DNA of 64,000 nucleotides from Shinisaurus crocodilurus (GCA_021292165.1 CM037878.1:237427546-237491545); one strand, 5' to 3'; positions 45,157 through 56,859 are shown, counted from the first letter of the stretch. Translations and numbers: made by a program. Notes: generated from the letters alone by a model not told the origin.

Positions 45157-45616
45157 CACCCAGCTCTATCTCTCCTTTTCATCAAATCCAGGTGAGGCAG
45201 TGGCTGTTCTGAATCAGTGCCTGGACACAGTAATGGACTGGATGAGGGCTAATAAACTGAGACTCAATCCAGATAAGACGGAGGTACTGTTAGTGGGTGG
45301 TTCGTCTGCCCGGCTAAGTGATATTCAACCAGTTCTGGATGGGGTTGCACTCCCCCTGAAGGATCAGGTTCGTAGTTTGGGGGTGCTCTTGGATTCCCAA
45401 CTGTCACTTGAGGCACAGGTCAACTCGGTGGCACGGAGCACCTTTTATCAGCTTAGGCTGATATACCAACTACGTCCTTATCTGTACAGAGATAGCCTAG
45501 CTACAGTTATCCATGCTCTGGTAACCTCTTGTTTGGATTACTGCAATGCATTATACGTGGGACTGCCTTTGAAAATGGTCCGGAAACTTCAGCTGATTCA
45601 AAATAGGGCAGCATGA
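45115..45616 (+). pseudogene. L2 ORF2 part 2: YADD motif and thumb
   Basis: In the shifted frame: [12 protein letters not shown], then LNQCLDTVMDWMRANKLRLN, PDKTEVLLVGG, VRSLGVLLDSQLSLEAQV and [20 protein letters not shown]. It stops at TGA 45614-45616, where related copies have Arg (CGA to TGA, a CpG-type change). Confidence 0.9.
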
Positions 45617-45985
45617 TTATTAACCGGGACTGGCCGACGAGAACATATTATGCCAGTGCTTTCTCATCTGCACTGGCTGCCAGTCTGTTTCCGGGCCCGA
45701 TTCAAAGTACTGGTGCTAACATTTAAAGCCCTAAATGGCTTGGGGCCAGTGTATCTGAAGGATCGTCTCCTCCCATATGTACCTGCCCAGACACTAAGAT
45801 CTTCCTCAGCGGTCCTTCTCCGAGAGCCCCTGCCAAAGGAAGTGACTGGGGTGCCTTTTCTGCTGTGGCACCCCAGTTATGGAATGAGCTCCCCAAAGAG
45901 GTTCGTGTGGTGCCTACTTTGTATTCTTTGTATTCTTTCCGGCGCCAGGTGAAGACCTTTCTGTTCTCCCAGGCATTTTAATCAT
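45617..45985 (+). pseudogene. L2 ORF2 part 3: C-terminal domain
   Basis: LLTGTGRREHIMPVLSHLHW, LPVCFRARFKVLVLTFKALN, GLGPVYLKDRLLPYVPAQTL, RSSSAVLLREPLPKEV. A deletion around 45840-45850 then removes the Arg-rich block and shifts frame. The final WNELPKEV and FRRQVKTFLF segment is readable to about 45980. Confidence 0.85.
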
Positions 45986-46215
45986 TTTAATCTTGTAATT
46001 GTTTTTAATTCCGTTATTGTAACTGCTGCTGCTAGCTTTGCTGTTTGTTTTTAATCTGTGTTTTTAAATTTTATATTTTATATTGTATTTTATGATTTTA
46101 ACTGTTGTGAACCGCCCAGAGAGCTTCGGCTGTTGGGCGGTATAAAAATGTATTAAATAAATAAAATAAATAAATAAATGAAGGTTAGAATATCAGCTGA
46201 GATCATAGCCAAATG

Positions 46216-46415
46216 TCATATGAAGCTGCTGTATTCTAAATTAGACCATTGGTCTATCTAGCTTAGTACTGCCTACAACTGACAACAGTTCTCCAGCATC
46301 TCAGATAATTTTTTCCCCATCAAGGTCTGCTACTAAAGAGCCTTTTAACTGGATATGTTAAGGTGAACCTAGAACTTTTGGCATGCAAAGTATGTGTTCC
46401 ACCACTGAGCTAAGG
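46216..46415 (-). mobile_element. tRNA-derived SINE, diverged copy
   Basis: The minus-strand head TTAGCTCAGTGGTGGAACAC matches the A-box arm of the 25.1-kb SINE, with CATACTTTGCATGCCAAAAG following. The tail CTAGATAGACCAATGGTCTA and CAGCAGCTTCATATG is CR1-like. It lies about 30 bp after the L2 tail. Confidence 0.7.
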
Positions 46416-46859
46416 TTCCTTCCATTAATCAAGTACAACAGCTCACTGGTAGAGTGCATTCAAGGTCTTAGGTTGGATCTGTCCTATCTCCTGTTAGTCA
46501 CTGACTCTCATTTTTGTTCAATCACAGTGTTGTTGTTCTTGTTTTTTTAATAAGGTACAATAGAGCCCACTTGTTTTTTTCTGAGTGGAGAAAATAGGAG
46601 CTTGCAGGGTGTGCCTGTGAACCACTTCGCACACTCAGAGATATCTAAATGTTAAATATTATTATTTCTTTGGCAAACTACTAATGAGAACAAAGCCATC
46701 ATGGAGGGACCCGTTTTTAAAGTGGGAGGGAAATCTTTAAAACAAGGAGTTTCCTGCACAATGTGAGGAAAGTAGGGTGAAAGTTATGTTTGACTGAAAT
46801 AATGGCATATTCCTACTCGGTTTACCCCTTCCTACCATTTGTTGTCACCTCTACATTAC

Positions 46860-46935
46860 ATTTTAGATGGTAAGCTCTTTGGGGCAGGGAACTGTTCTCT
46901 TATACTTGGTAAAGCACCATGCATATTGATGGTAC

Positions 46936-46981
<46 letters not shown>

Positions 46982-46998
46982 GCAGCAGCCACAGCAGC

Positions 46999-47043
<45 letters not shown>
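46860..47043 (+). mobile_element. Retroposon 3' end with (AAT)n and (CAT)n arrays
   Basis: AGATGGTAAGCTCTTTGGGG, CAGGGAACTGTTCTCT, AAAGCACCATGCATATTGAT and GGTAC, then about 15 AAT units and about 15 CAT units. Same family as 23760-23850. Confidence 0.65.
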
Positions 47044-47690
47044 GGGTCTGGAGATCAAAGTGGTTTCAGAGTGGTCAGAGCCCTTAAACGGTTAAAGCAT
47101 CCTGGGGTGGGTGGCCATACCCTTGGCCACACCCTCATGTTGCCTGGTCACGCCCTCTTGATCACACCTTCATGTTGCTTAACCATACCTCTTACAAATT
47201 CACATGTGTCCCTATTGTCATCTGTGAAATGTTGGAGGGTATGTTTTTGGCAAGCTTGGTGGAACTCAAGGGGCTGCTGCCAGGGAATCCCCAACAGTTA
47301 CCATGACAGAGGGAACTCTGGAATTCTAGTGTTCCCTTTGCCATGGTGATTTCTCAGTTTTTTACGTGGAGGCTGTTCAGGACTAGCATCAAGGGTAGGC
47401 ATGTTTGGGCACCTGTCAAGGGCCCACACCACAGCAGGGGTGCAATGACAGGAGCCCCCCTGGTCCTCTTCACCATTGCCAACTGCTTGTTCTCCTGCTT
47501 CTCACTCTGGCCCAGACAATGGGGGTGGTGAGAAGGAGGAGCAGTAGATGCCACTGCCTACTTGCTCACTGGTTCTCTTCAGGCAAGCAAGTGGGAGCAA
47601 TGATAAGAAAGAGGATGAGGAGCAGGAGCAGCTGGTGACCATGGTGGTGAGATTCACTGAGGAAGGGGTGCTATTCTTGGGGTTCAATAA

Positions 47691-47842
47691 TAAAGAGTTC
47701 TGTGACACCTTAAAAACGAACCATCATGTTTGTTTATTGTACCTTGAGCTTTTTAAAACTAGAGATTAAAGAGTTCTGTGACACCTTAAAAACGAACCAT
47801 CATGTTTGTTTATTGTACCTTGAGCTTTTTAAAACTAGAGAT
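47691..47842 (+). repeat. Perfect 76-bp tandem duplication
   Basis: 47691-47766 and 47767-47842 are identical by direct reading (TAAAGAGTTCTGTGACACCT ... AAAACTAGAGAT). The unit resembles part of a dispersed reptile repeat (CACCTTAAA ... CTAGAGAT.ACTTCATC). Identity means a recent duplication or an assembly artefact. Confidence 0.9.
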
Positions 47843-48024
47843 TACTTCATCGGATGTCTGGAAATTCAGTCAGCAGATAGCTACGCAAAAACAGTTTTAC
47901 ACAGTGAGACCAAAAGGCAATTACTGGAGTCTAAGACAGAATTGTATAGTTACTTTTTGCCTTGTATTTTTCTCAGTATAAGCCAAATGTGTCTGAGAAC
48001 CTTCAGACATTAATGATATCTGCA

Positions 48025-48062
48025 GATACAGGAAGTGCATGAAAGTTGTGCTTCCTGTATCT
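48025..48062. other. Short inverted repeat
   Basis: GATACAGGAAG and its complement CTTCCTGTATC are separated by about 16 bases. Confidence 0.55.
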
Positions 48063-49628
48063 GAATATATTACTCATATCAATGGGAACCAGTACATCTT
48101 CCCCGTGGTGAGAAGTGCATCAGGACACATACAAACATCGTCACACAGGGCTGATATATACACCCCCGTTTTGGACATGAATGATAAGCATGAGTACAGG
48201 AAGCTTAATTCATAGTTACTGTCTTTTGCATGTTATTAATCTCTGAAGCTTCTCTGTTTATAATATAGAGCCCCAGAAGCAGCTTTATAATTAAGGTATC
48301 ACACATTTTATGACAATTCTATTTGCCATAAAATCGACATGATTTATACTATCAGTAGGAAACTTGACATACAAGTTATCATGAGTGAGCAGCAGAAGCT
48401 TTCCAAATTTCATAGAAGTCGGATGGACAATTCCAGAGTTATAGCAGTTTAAAGTGGAAGCAAAAGTGCATGGGTTTCCCCCCCCCCGCCCCCCTGCTTC
48501 CCAGAAAACCCTGATAGGTTTTGGAACCAAATGCAAATGCTTGTAATAAGTATTGGTAAAACATCTGAAGGATATTGTACTGGAAATGATTCATTGGAGA
48601 AAGATTAAAATACAATTGCTGTACATTGCGACATGGTTTAATAGTACCCAATGGTCCCTTCTCCTTCGCAAAGCACTCTTGTGTGTGCAAGGTAAAATAT
48701 AGGTCCAGGACACAGGTAAAAATAGCTGCTGAGGCGATATGTTTCAGGGGAAATATTACTGGCAGGAGACAACTTCAGCATTCCCTTCTCTCCTGTCCAT
48801 TTCCCTGTCTCTCCTGTCCATTGCAGAGCGCCATTTCACATCCCCATGTGCAAGGGCGCTCTGCAAAGGCCATTTGGGACTTTACTATTTGTGGCTGAAG
48901 TGTAATAAGTAGTTTGGGCCTAAGCATTATATTGGAGTTATGTATGAACCACACTTGGGTATACATTTTGCAATTTCTGTTTTCTTAGATAAACTTGTGT
49001 TAAACTATCATTACAGGAGCCTTCCTTCTTACATTTAAACATTGATGACAGTGTGCACATTTTTCCTTACAGAGAAACAATACCTATGAAGAATAATTTG
49101 GGGGTGTGAAGTTGGCTGTTGCTCTGGATGGCCTGCTGGCAGGATGCATAGTTCAATAATTTCTGTAATAGATTGAGTTTGAAAACTATAGTTCATATCA
49201 ATGGTTTCTTGTTACTAAAAGCATGCTTTAAATGCTATTTAAGTATATTTATATTTATGAGTTAGTATGCATATTTATCAGAATTTTCCAGGGCAAGGCC
49301 TATTTTAGCTTTATGAAAAAGGCTAATTGAAATAAGGGCTATTAATTTTACCAAAATGTAGCTTATTAGAAAATTGCAAATAGGTGCATTTTTTCTAGAC
49401 TCAACAATATTCCAGCATGCTTGTGTACTTGACTTTTTTTACATTTTAAATGTAAATTACTATAGTTAATATATTGCCAAGGCATGATCCTTTCCAGTGG
49501 AAACAGAATTACATTAGCCTGCTTTACAGAATACGTGTGAGACAGAGGGTGATTACAGAAAATCAACCTACCAAGTGCTTAATGTGTGGAGGTTGGCCTA
49601 TTTATTAAATGTGTGCTCAGGTGTTGGT

Positions 49629-49635
<7 letters not shown>

Positions 49636-49661
<26 letters not shown>
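49636..49661. repeat. (TA)n microsatellite
   Basis: About 13 TA units. Confidence 0.9.
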
Positions 49662-50269
49662 CCGTATGCAAATATAACAATAAGAAACAAAAAACAAAAA
49701 GGGGGACCACAAAGGAGAGTGTGGGAAAGGAAGAACATTTAATAAAACTTATCCATACATAATAATTATTTATATCATCCTTAATTTTAAAAAAAGAGGG
49801 AAGAAGAAGGAATTAACACTTCCATTTCAAATATATATGTCAATATAAGCAATCCATATATCTAAATAAGCATCCATGCAACTTTGATGGTTGTAGGAGA
49901 TACATTCAAACATAGCAAGAGCAGTAAGATCTTCAATATATTGAATGATAGGTAGGTGGTGGGTGTTTATCCTTCCAAGATTGAAGTATAAAACTCTGCA
50001 ACTGTAAAGGCTCTTTTGCTGTCCATCTTTTAATCCCTACATCACAGGGATGTAATTTAAAAGTGCATTGACATCCACTATTATCACAGATTTTGCAAGA
50101 GTAACATTTATCTGAGCAATGACTTCCAACCAAAATGAAGCCACTACAGGAATGGCCACTTCATGTGCCTCAGTGAGGCATTGTCCTCATTACATTGCCA
50201 GCATCTGGCAGAGCTAGCCAGCTCCTTCTTAACTAGCCTCTGTGGTGTCCATTATACACGGAACATAAT

Positions 50270-50700
50270 TTTTTTTAATCAGCCATAATTTTTTCTACAG
50301 AATACCCTTCTCCCAGCTACCACCTGTTGCTGGGGAGAAGTTTGCTCATGGAGAGTCAGCACACAATCACCCCATGGTCTTGGGCCAATCATGCCAGTGA
50401 GGGGCGGAGTGACGGGGCCTCCATTTAAGACACGGCATCTCCACCCTGAAGCAGCGCATGTTTTTTCCAGCTCCTCCTTCCCCCCCTGTGTAGCAGTGTG
50501 AGCTTCGCTAGTCGTCCTGTTGGAGGCTGAGTTTTGACCCGCTGTCCTGATTGGCGTTTGTCATTCTGCACTCTGACTGTCTGAAGAGCCCCCTGTATCT
50601 GTAAGGGCTTTCCACCTCAGCCAGAAAAGTAAAAATGAGGGCAGCTCTGGAGCACTCCTTCTCCTCATGCATTGCTTTTAACCCCTCTTTTTGAATGCTT
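50270..50700 (+). mobile_element. Diverged copy of the 6.6-kb LTR-like element
   Basis: Shares, in order, AGAATACCCTTCTCC, GGGGCGGAG.GACGGGGCC, a CCATTTAAGACACGGC TATA-like region, CAGCTCCTCCTTCC and GTAGCAGTGTGAGCTTC with CTAGTCG. The corresponding 6.6-kb blocks are GAGAATTACCTTCCC, GGGGTGGGGCCC, TGTATTTAGGCACAGC, CAGCTCCCTCCCTCC and GAAGCAGTGTGAGCTCC. Ends unresolved. Confidence 0.45.
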
Positions 50701-50969
50701 GAACAGGGCTTTAGTTATTTACTTCTCTCTTGCTATGGGAAGAAGGCCCATCTTTCCATACATTGCTGCAAACCTGTTTTCTCACTACTTCCTGATTGTT
50801 TAAGAAAGTATGTGGTTAATATGTTCTCAGAGTCTTCAAAGTTTATTCATAATGGTAAATAATGGTGTTTATGCACAATGGTGAAAAATGGATTGATGGT
50901 GTTGTTTCATTTCCCTTTCTATTTGAAGTCATTCTCTTTTTCTCAGGGGAAAACACTGGCTGTTAAAAG

Positions 50970-50990
50970 GTTTTTTTTTTTTTTTTTTTA
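50970..50990. repeat. Poly(T) run
   Basis: About 20 T; low complexity. Confidence 0.9.
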
Positions 50991-51144
50991 AATGGTGCTG
51001 CTCTTAAGCTTGTGAAGCCATCCATTGTATTTAATTCCATACCTTAAAAACAAGATTAATCACAGGAATAACACACCACTCTTCACTACACAACACACAA
51101 AGAAGAACTGTAACTTCAGAGATATGATTATATAATTTCTCACA

Positions 51145-51238
51145 GTGCAATCCAATGCTTGTATGCTCCAAAGTAAGCACTACTGAATTCCATTGGCCTT
51201 ACCTCTAGATAAGTGTATGTAGGGTTGTAGCCTTAATA

Positions 51239-51277
<39 letters not shown>

Positions 51278-51278
51278 C
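51145..51278. mobile_element. Degenerate GCAATCCTAT-group MITE followed by (GAT)n
   Basis: CAGTGCAATCCAATGC, then CCAAAGTAAGCACTACTGAA and TTCCATTGGCCTTACC, ending AAGTGTATGTAGGGTTGTAG. This is the same layout as 54770-54865. About 13 GAT units follow (51238-51278). Confidence 0.55.
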
Positions 51279-52767
51279 TCTCAATATACTGCAGTAATCT
51301 ATGTAGTTAAATTATGTGGTTAAATTTAGAACCTCTTATGGGCTGGAGCCTAGACTCCATCTGTAGACTTTTCTCTATCTTTCTGCCCAGTGTGTTTCAG
51401 GAATAAGCAACCATTTTCTAAGTCTGCAAAGAAATGAGTATGAGTTTTATTTAAATATTAAAATGAGTTCTTATCAAAACATAGAGATTTAAGTGAATAT
51501 TTAAAAAATAACAACTTATAAAATTGCAAATATTTAAATCTTTCAAAATATATAAGCAGCACATAGATCAGAAATCTTAAATATAAAATGCTGTAAGTCA
51601 AGGATAGGATTGTACTAATTTGGTTTCAATGGAACAGTATTAAGCATGTGTTTAACTTTCCCACTGAAATCAAAGGGACTTAAAAGTGCTTCACATTGGC
51701 TGGATTGTGCCCATAGTGATTGTTGCGTTTGCAGTAAGATTTGCAGTATAGTCTGCTTTTTTTCTTTTCTGTCAGTGGAAATGTTTCTGCGTGTGTCAAG
51801 ATTAATAAACAAGATTGTTTTGAATACAATCTTTGATCCTAATTTTCCTACCACCACCCCTCTCTGATGTGTCAGTTTTGTTTTCTAAGAACAACATTTT
51901 AGCAATAGAAAGACAACAAAATGTTAAAACTTCTTTCTGATGAGACTACTTTCTTTGCTTAATAGGAATTTCTGTGTATCAACCTCCAGTGGATTGTCAT
52001 TCCTTTCATATCTTAACTCTTTTTATAGGATTATTACTCAATCGCTTTTATTGAAATCTTTTGTACTGTATACAGAAAGACAACAGAATGGAAGCAGGAG
52101 AGGGGAAGCATGTTATTTCTCACTGTGTGAATGTATGAGAATAAACAAATGGAGAAATAATAAATAAATTCCTCCAACCAAAAGTATAAAGTAAGCTGAA
52201 AGAAAGTCCTTAACAAAGGAAAACAGGACAAATGCTAATTTTAACGCAAGTGAACAATCAAAGGATTCTGTTCTGCAGCATTATTCTACCAAGAACAGGA
52301 ACGAAGGAACTGCTATAAAATAACTTCTTTTCACAGCTGTATGATGACAAGAATTGCAGAGCATGCTAAAAAGAGCAAAATTAAACATGGTAATTAGACT
52401 TTCACTGTCAGTGCAGCTTTTGAAAGCCTAAGAGAGAGGAACTAGCATTTCCCTAAAAAGGGAAATGCCCTGAAAAAGCGAGAAAATATGAATAGGCACG
52501 CTTGTTCATAGTAGACCTCTCCTGTGTACAAGGGAATGGTGTGTGAATGCACATGCTTCCTTCTGCTGCCTCCTGTATGACTGGGTGCTACTTTGACAAA
52601 TTGTAACTTTTGCGACTTTAGTCAGATTGTGTGAGAAGGAGCTCTGTTTCTACATTACTCAGTGCCCCAGTGCCAACAGAAATGGAGTCAACACAGGGCC
52701 ACTGAGAAATAACAGGGAAATGTCCACATGCTTGGAGGGCGGAGGGACCTTAAACTTTCCAGAAGCA

Positions 52768-52800
52768 AAATAATAACAACAACAACAACAACAACAATAA
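52768..52800. repeat. (AAC)n array
   Basis: Eight to nine AAC units within A-rich sequence. Confidence 0.85.
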
Positions 52801-53173
52801 TTTTAAAAAATCTAAAACACACACACATAAAAGGCAGCAGACACCCTCCCTTAAAAAGCAGCCCAACTGGGCATGCTCAGTGGTCACCAGGAGCCGCAGG
52901 ATATTCAGTGCCAGTTGGAGAAGGAGAACCGAAAATCAGAAAGAGGTGTGGAAAGCTGAATTGGCCTGCTTGAGCTAGTAGTATCCCAGAGGAAGGCATG
53001 ACTGGCTGGAACCCTAAGCAGGGGCACTCCTGTCAGGGGGTGAGGCTATACTGAGACATTTTGTTGCAGGTCCAGGTTGTTTGTGCCCAATGTTGTACAT
53101 TCTTCTTGTGTAACTAACTGTTTTATTGGCATGTTTAGTTTCCTCAGCACCCACTACCTGATCGTTTTAGCTG

Positions 53174-53247
53174 GACATGCCAGGGTTTGAACCTGGGACA
53201 TCCTGCATTCAAAGCATGTCCTCTAGCACTCAGCTATGGTCCCTCCC
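53174..53247 (-). mobile_element. tRNA-derived SINE head remnant
   Basis: Minus strand: CATAGCTGAGTGCTAGAGGA, CATGCTTTGAATGCAGGATG, TCCCAGGTTCAAACCC. The A and B boxes are both recognisable, the B box (GGTTCAAACC) better than in the 25.1-kb copy. The CR1-like tail is absent. Confidence 0.65.
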
Positions 53248-53430
53248 ATATGGCTTAAATGCCTAAAAGTCCTTTGCTTTGCAATCTTTCTTGTTGCTTT
53301 CACAACATTTTTAACTTCCTCTGCTCTTCTTCCTATTGTCTTCTTCCCCCACATACTTTCTATTACTTTAAGCCTCTGGTGTATCTCTGTCTCCCTGCCT
53401 CCCCCCCCCTCATTCCTTCCTGTCTGAAAT

Positions 53431-53530
53431 GTATGCAGCATGATCCTATCCATATTTAATCAGTATTAAGTCCCCTTGAGCTCATAGGTTGCAATCCTAA
53501 GCACTTACCTAGGAGTAAGCCCACTGACCC
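53431..53530. mobile_element. GCAATCCTAT-group MITE remnant
   Basis: ATGATCCTATCCATA, AAGTCCCCTTGAGCTCATAG, GTTGCAATCCTAAGCACTTA and CCTAGGAGTAAGCCCACTGA follow the layout of 54770-54865. Confidence 0.45.
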
Positions 53531-53990
53531 TGATTGATTGAATGAATAGATTCATATGCCATCTTTGAAATTACAAGATTTTTTCCAAGATGGCATAAAA
53601 ATGAAATAAAATCAATTTAAAATACATATCAATATTAAAATAATAAACTAAAATACAATAAAGAGAAGAAAAACAATCAAATTGATTCATTTCAGCCAGC
53701 CATTTTACCAAAAGATATATATAAAAACAAGACCACTAAGAACGATTTCAAATCTCTATTAAAAACAGTCTGAAATAAAAATGTTTTAAGAACCTACCTA
53801 AAATATAATATAGAGGGAGCTAATCATATCTCCTGAGGGAGGGAGTTATGCTTCAACCACTGAAAAAGACCCTCTCTCTTCTGTTCATCAACCTAACTTC
53901 CTATCCAGTGGGCGTATGAACAGGGCCTCCATTGACAATTGCCCAATGGGTGAGAGAGTCTAACCGGGGCTGAGAAAAGGCTATTTAAAA
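53530..53990 (-). mobile_element. Degenerate LINE 3' fragment
   Basis: Plus-strand text ATGAATAGATTCATATGCCA, TTTTTCCAAGATGGCATAAA is a LINE 3' UTR in reverse. GGGAGGGAGTTATGCTTCAA..CACTGAAAAAGACCC and GGGCGTATGAACAGGGCCTC correspond to the L2-like KRAFS / LWNSLP coding end on the minus strand. Diverged. Confidence 0.5.
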
Positions 53991-54769
53991 CTTCAATATA
54001 TTTGAAATTTTATTTTTAAAATTCAAGGAGGAAAACAGTGAATGCCCCTTATCAGACAAATAAAAACATGCCACACAGGAAGTATTAAGATATGAATGTT
54101 TTATAGAAAAAAGTAAATACAAAAGAATATCACATGCAGAACTAAAATGTGAAACATGCAACAATTACAGAGAAAATACAATTACAGAGAAAATACAATT
54201 GTAGCCATGAACCACAAAGCAGTGTAACTGTTACATGCAAAAATTACATCATGCAAAGTAAACTACAGTTTAACTTTTGCTGAGGCTTATTAGAAAAGAA
54301 TATTAGGAAAACTGTATTAGAGCATCAAAGAGAATAACTATGACATATACACAAGTGATATTAAGCCAAACTAGCAGCTGTTTGAATTGTTAGCTCCGCT
54401 TAAATTCCCATAAGTTCAGACTAGTTTAATGCATTTGATACTAAATGATGTGCCCACCATTCCTATTCGAAGTAGCCTCCCAGGGCCTTCCTCTTGGAGT
54501 TCTTTTTACCCTTATGCTTTTCTTTCCCCATGAATGCAACATCTAAAATAAAAATAAAATCCAGTTATGTTGTGTTTGCAAAAAAATACCCTTGCCCCAA
54601 ATCTGAAAGCAGAATAAAATAAATACATTGAGAAAACATTTTCTGTAATCAGCTGGGTGTGTCTTTCATTCTTGCAACACGTAAGGCATGTAAGGTTGTT
54701 GTTGTTTTTGGCTGGGGGATACTGAGTAGACATTGGTAATGGCTGCAGTGAAAGCAACAGAGGTGGTTA

Positions 54770-54865
54770 ATAGTGCAATCCTATACATGTCTACTCAGAA
54801 AAAAGCCTCTTTGAGTTCAATGAGACTTACTCTCAGGTAAGTGAGTATAGGATTGCAGTGTAATA
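54770..54865. mobile_element. GCAATCCTAT-group MITE
   Basis: AGTGCAATCCTATACATGTC, ACTCAGAAAAAAGCC, GAGTTCAATGAGACTTACTC, AGGTAAGTGAGTATAGGATT, GCAGTGTAA. Imperfect inverted ends with TAAT/GTAA flanks. Confidence 0.65.
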
Positions 54866-55289
54866 CTCTCAGAAGGCTGATTCCTGATGAACTGCAATGT
54901 GTTTTCCCAATGCTTCATCCCATTTTTGTCACCTCTACTTTCCATTTTTGACAATGCATATTGATGGCTGATCTGGAAATCGCTAGGGATCAAATGAATG
55001 AACCCCACCCTACTGGGTTCACTTCCAGGAGATTTTTATATATTTTAAGCAGTCACTCTCCACCTTTGCTCTACAATCACATTTCACACAGTCTGATCCC
55101 TGCCAGGGTAGAATTTGGAATGTAAATACAAATGAATCATTGCAACAATTGAATTCCTGAATAACTTTGTGTAACGATCATCATTTTAACATGAAATAAC
55201 TGACTATGTAAGGATCCAAGCACTAGAAGATAATTGTGCTTGTTATTCCTTAGAAACCCCTTTTCAAGTAGGAGTTATAGTCATGTCTG

Positions 55290-55460
55290 TCAACATATGT
55301 AATCATGTATTTTAAACTGTCTTTTTAAAATTTGGTTTTTTAATCTTTTAAATCTATTTTGTATGTTTTTATTGTTGTTTTTATTTATAATCTATTGTGA
55401 ACCACCCAGAGAGCTTCGGCTGTGGGGCCGAATAAATGAAATAAATGAAATGAAATGAAT
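55290..55460 (+). mobile_element. L2 3' tail
   Basis: T-rich UTR, ATTGTGAACCACCCAGAGAG, CTTCGGCTGTGGGGCCGAAT, AAATGAAATAAATGAAATG. Coding part absent. Confidence 0.75.
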
Positions 55461-56362
55461 CTGTTCATTTTTTATATTTCATAATTTTTCTCAGCATCAT
55501 ATTCTATGCAATTCATGCATAGAAAATAATTATTCAAACATGGTCATAGCAATGAAGTTAAATGGTAACAGAAATTCCTCATTCAATTTGGGTTAAGGCA
55601 AAACAAAGCATACAAACAAAGTAAGAGGAGCTCAACTGGATTAGATGGAAGGTTCGAGTCCAGCATCCTGTTTTCCACAGAGGCCAACCTGGTGTTTCGG
55701 GGAACCTGGGCATGAAGGCAACAACCCTCACTCATCATTGCTCCCCTAGCAAATAATATTTAGAGGCATGTTGCCTCTGAATCTGGAAGATCCATTAAAC
55801 CTAAGGATAGGAGAACCAGTGATTTTCAAACTCACCTAAATTTGCCAAAAATCACCTTGAAGTTTGTTTTGGCTTGCTCCCATTTTCATTTTCAACTTGG
55901 TTTTTTTGGATCATTTGCATGGGAAAAGTGCACATTTCTGTATTTTTCAAATGTATACATGTTCCCCCCATTTTTAATGAGCATGAAAATATTTTTAATG
56001 AGCATTTCAAAGTGTGCATTATTTTAAAATACACATTTTTCTAATGCAATTACAAATTTGGGGATTTGCAAATGTCTCTTGAAAAAATCCCACACTCTTG
56101 CTCATGTTCACATTCAGGATTGCAAATGGGTCATATTTACATGATTTGCAAACAGAAATGAAATTCTTGTACAAGCCTAAAAAATTATCCCTAATATTTG
56201 GGATATCTGCCAAAAGCCTGACCCAACCCAAGATGACTCTAGCCCATCTACATCACTTCCATTTTCATATCTATAGGTGGACTGAATTCACAGTATTGTT
56301 GCATAGGCCTTTGTGGCATGAAATTCCCACCTGCTGGAGCATCCCTATAATATAATTTACTC

Positions 56363-56493
56363 TTAGGGCACAATCCTATGCAAGTTTAGACAGAAAAAAA
56401 GGCCTACAACTCCCAGCATTGTTGGGCATGCTGGGGGATGCTGGGAGTTGTAGGCCTTTTTCTGTCTAAACTTGCATAGGATTGTGCCTTTAA
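56363..56493. mobile_element. Near-perfect palindromic MITE (GCAATCCTAT group)
   Basis: Arms of about 55 bp: GGGCACAATCCTATGCAAGT, TTAGACAGAAAAAAAGGCCT, ACAACTCCCAGCAT, and their complements on the right. The loop is about 17 bases. The flanks TTA / TTA suggest a PIF/Harbinger-type three-base duplication. Confidence 0.75.
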
Positions 56494-56859
56494 CTTTTTT
56501 AAAAAATGTCTAACTTTTCAATCATCAGCCTATTTGGTTCCACTGTACTCTGCTTGTATAACTGTAAATAAAACAAACATTACAAAGTTACAGTAAATCT
56601 GTACTGTTCCCTCACCCAAACAAAATCCCCCTAAGCCTGCAATGTTGATGAATACAAGGGAAGAAAGGTACCTGGGAGCATTAGGAAATAACTCAAGTTG
56701 TACAAACATAGTTGATTGAGTTTATGCAATAACAATGATTTCGAAGTGCTGTGATTTCTATAGCAGCAATATTATACAGACCATTTTCTCTGCTTTGAAC
56801 ATATTTGAAGTTCAGGATTTTCCTTGGGGGCCCTGCTTCTTTTGCCATTCGAGATACAC

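Larger units (their letters stand above)
44650..46185 (+). mobile_element. L2-clade LINE, best-preserved copy (5' truncated)
   Basis: The element begins inside the RT ([15 protein letters not shown]), runs through the C-terminal domain and 3' UTR and ends with GTGAACCGCCCAGAGAGCTT, TGTTGGGCGGTATAAAAATG and AAATAAATA repeats. Very few lesions: one single-base insertion, one nonsense change and one deletion near 45840. This argues for recent L2 activity in the lineage. Confidence 0.9.

Noticed and set aside
46937..47043. CRISPR-like or satellite array
   Set aside because: Simple AAT/CAT microsatellites with no spacers.
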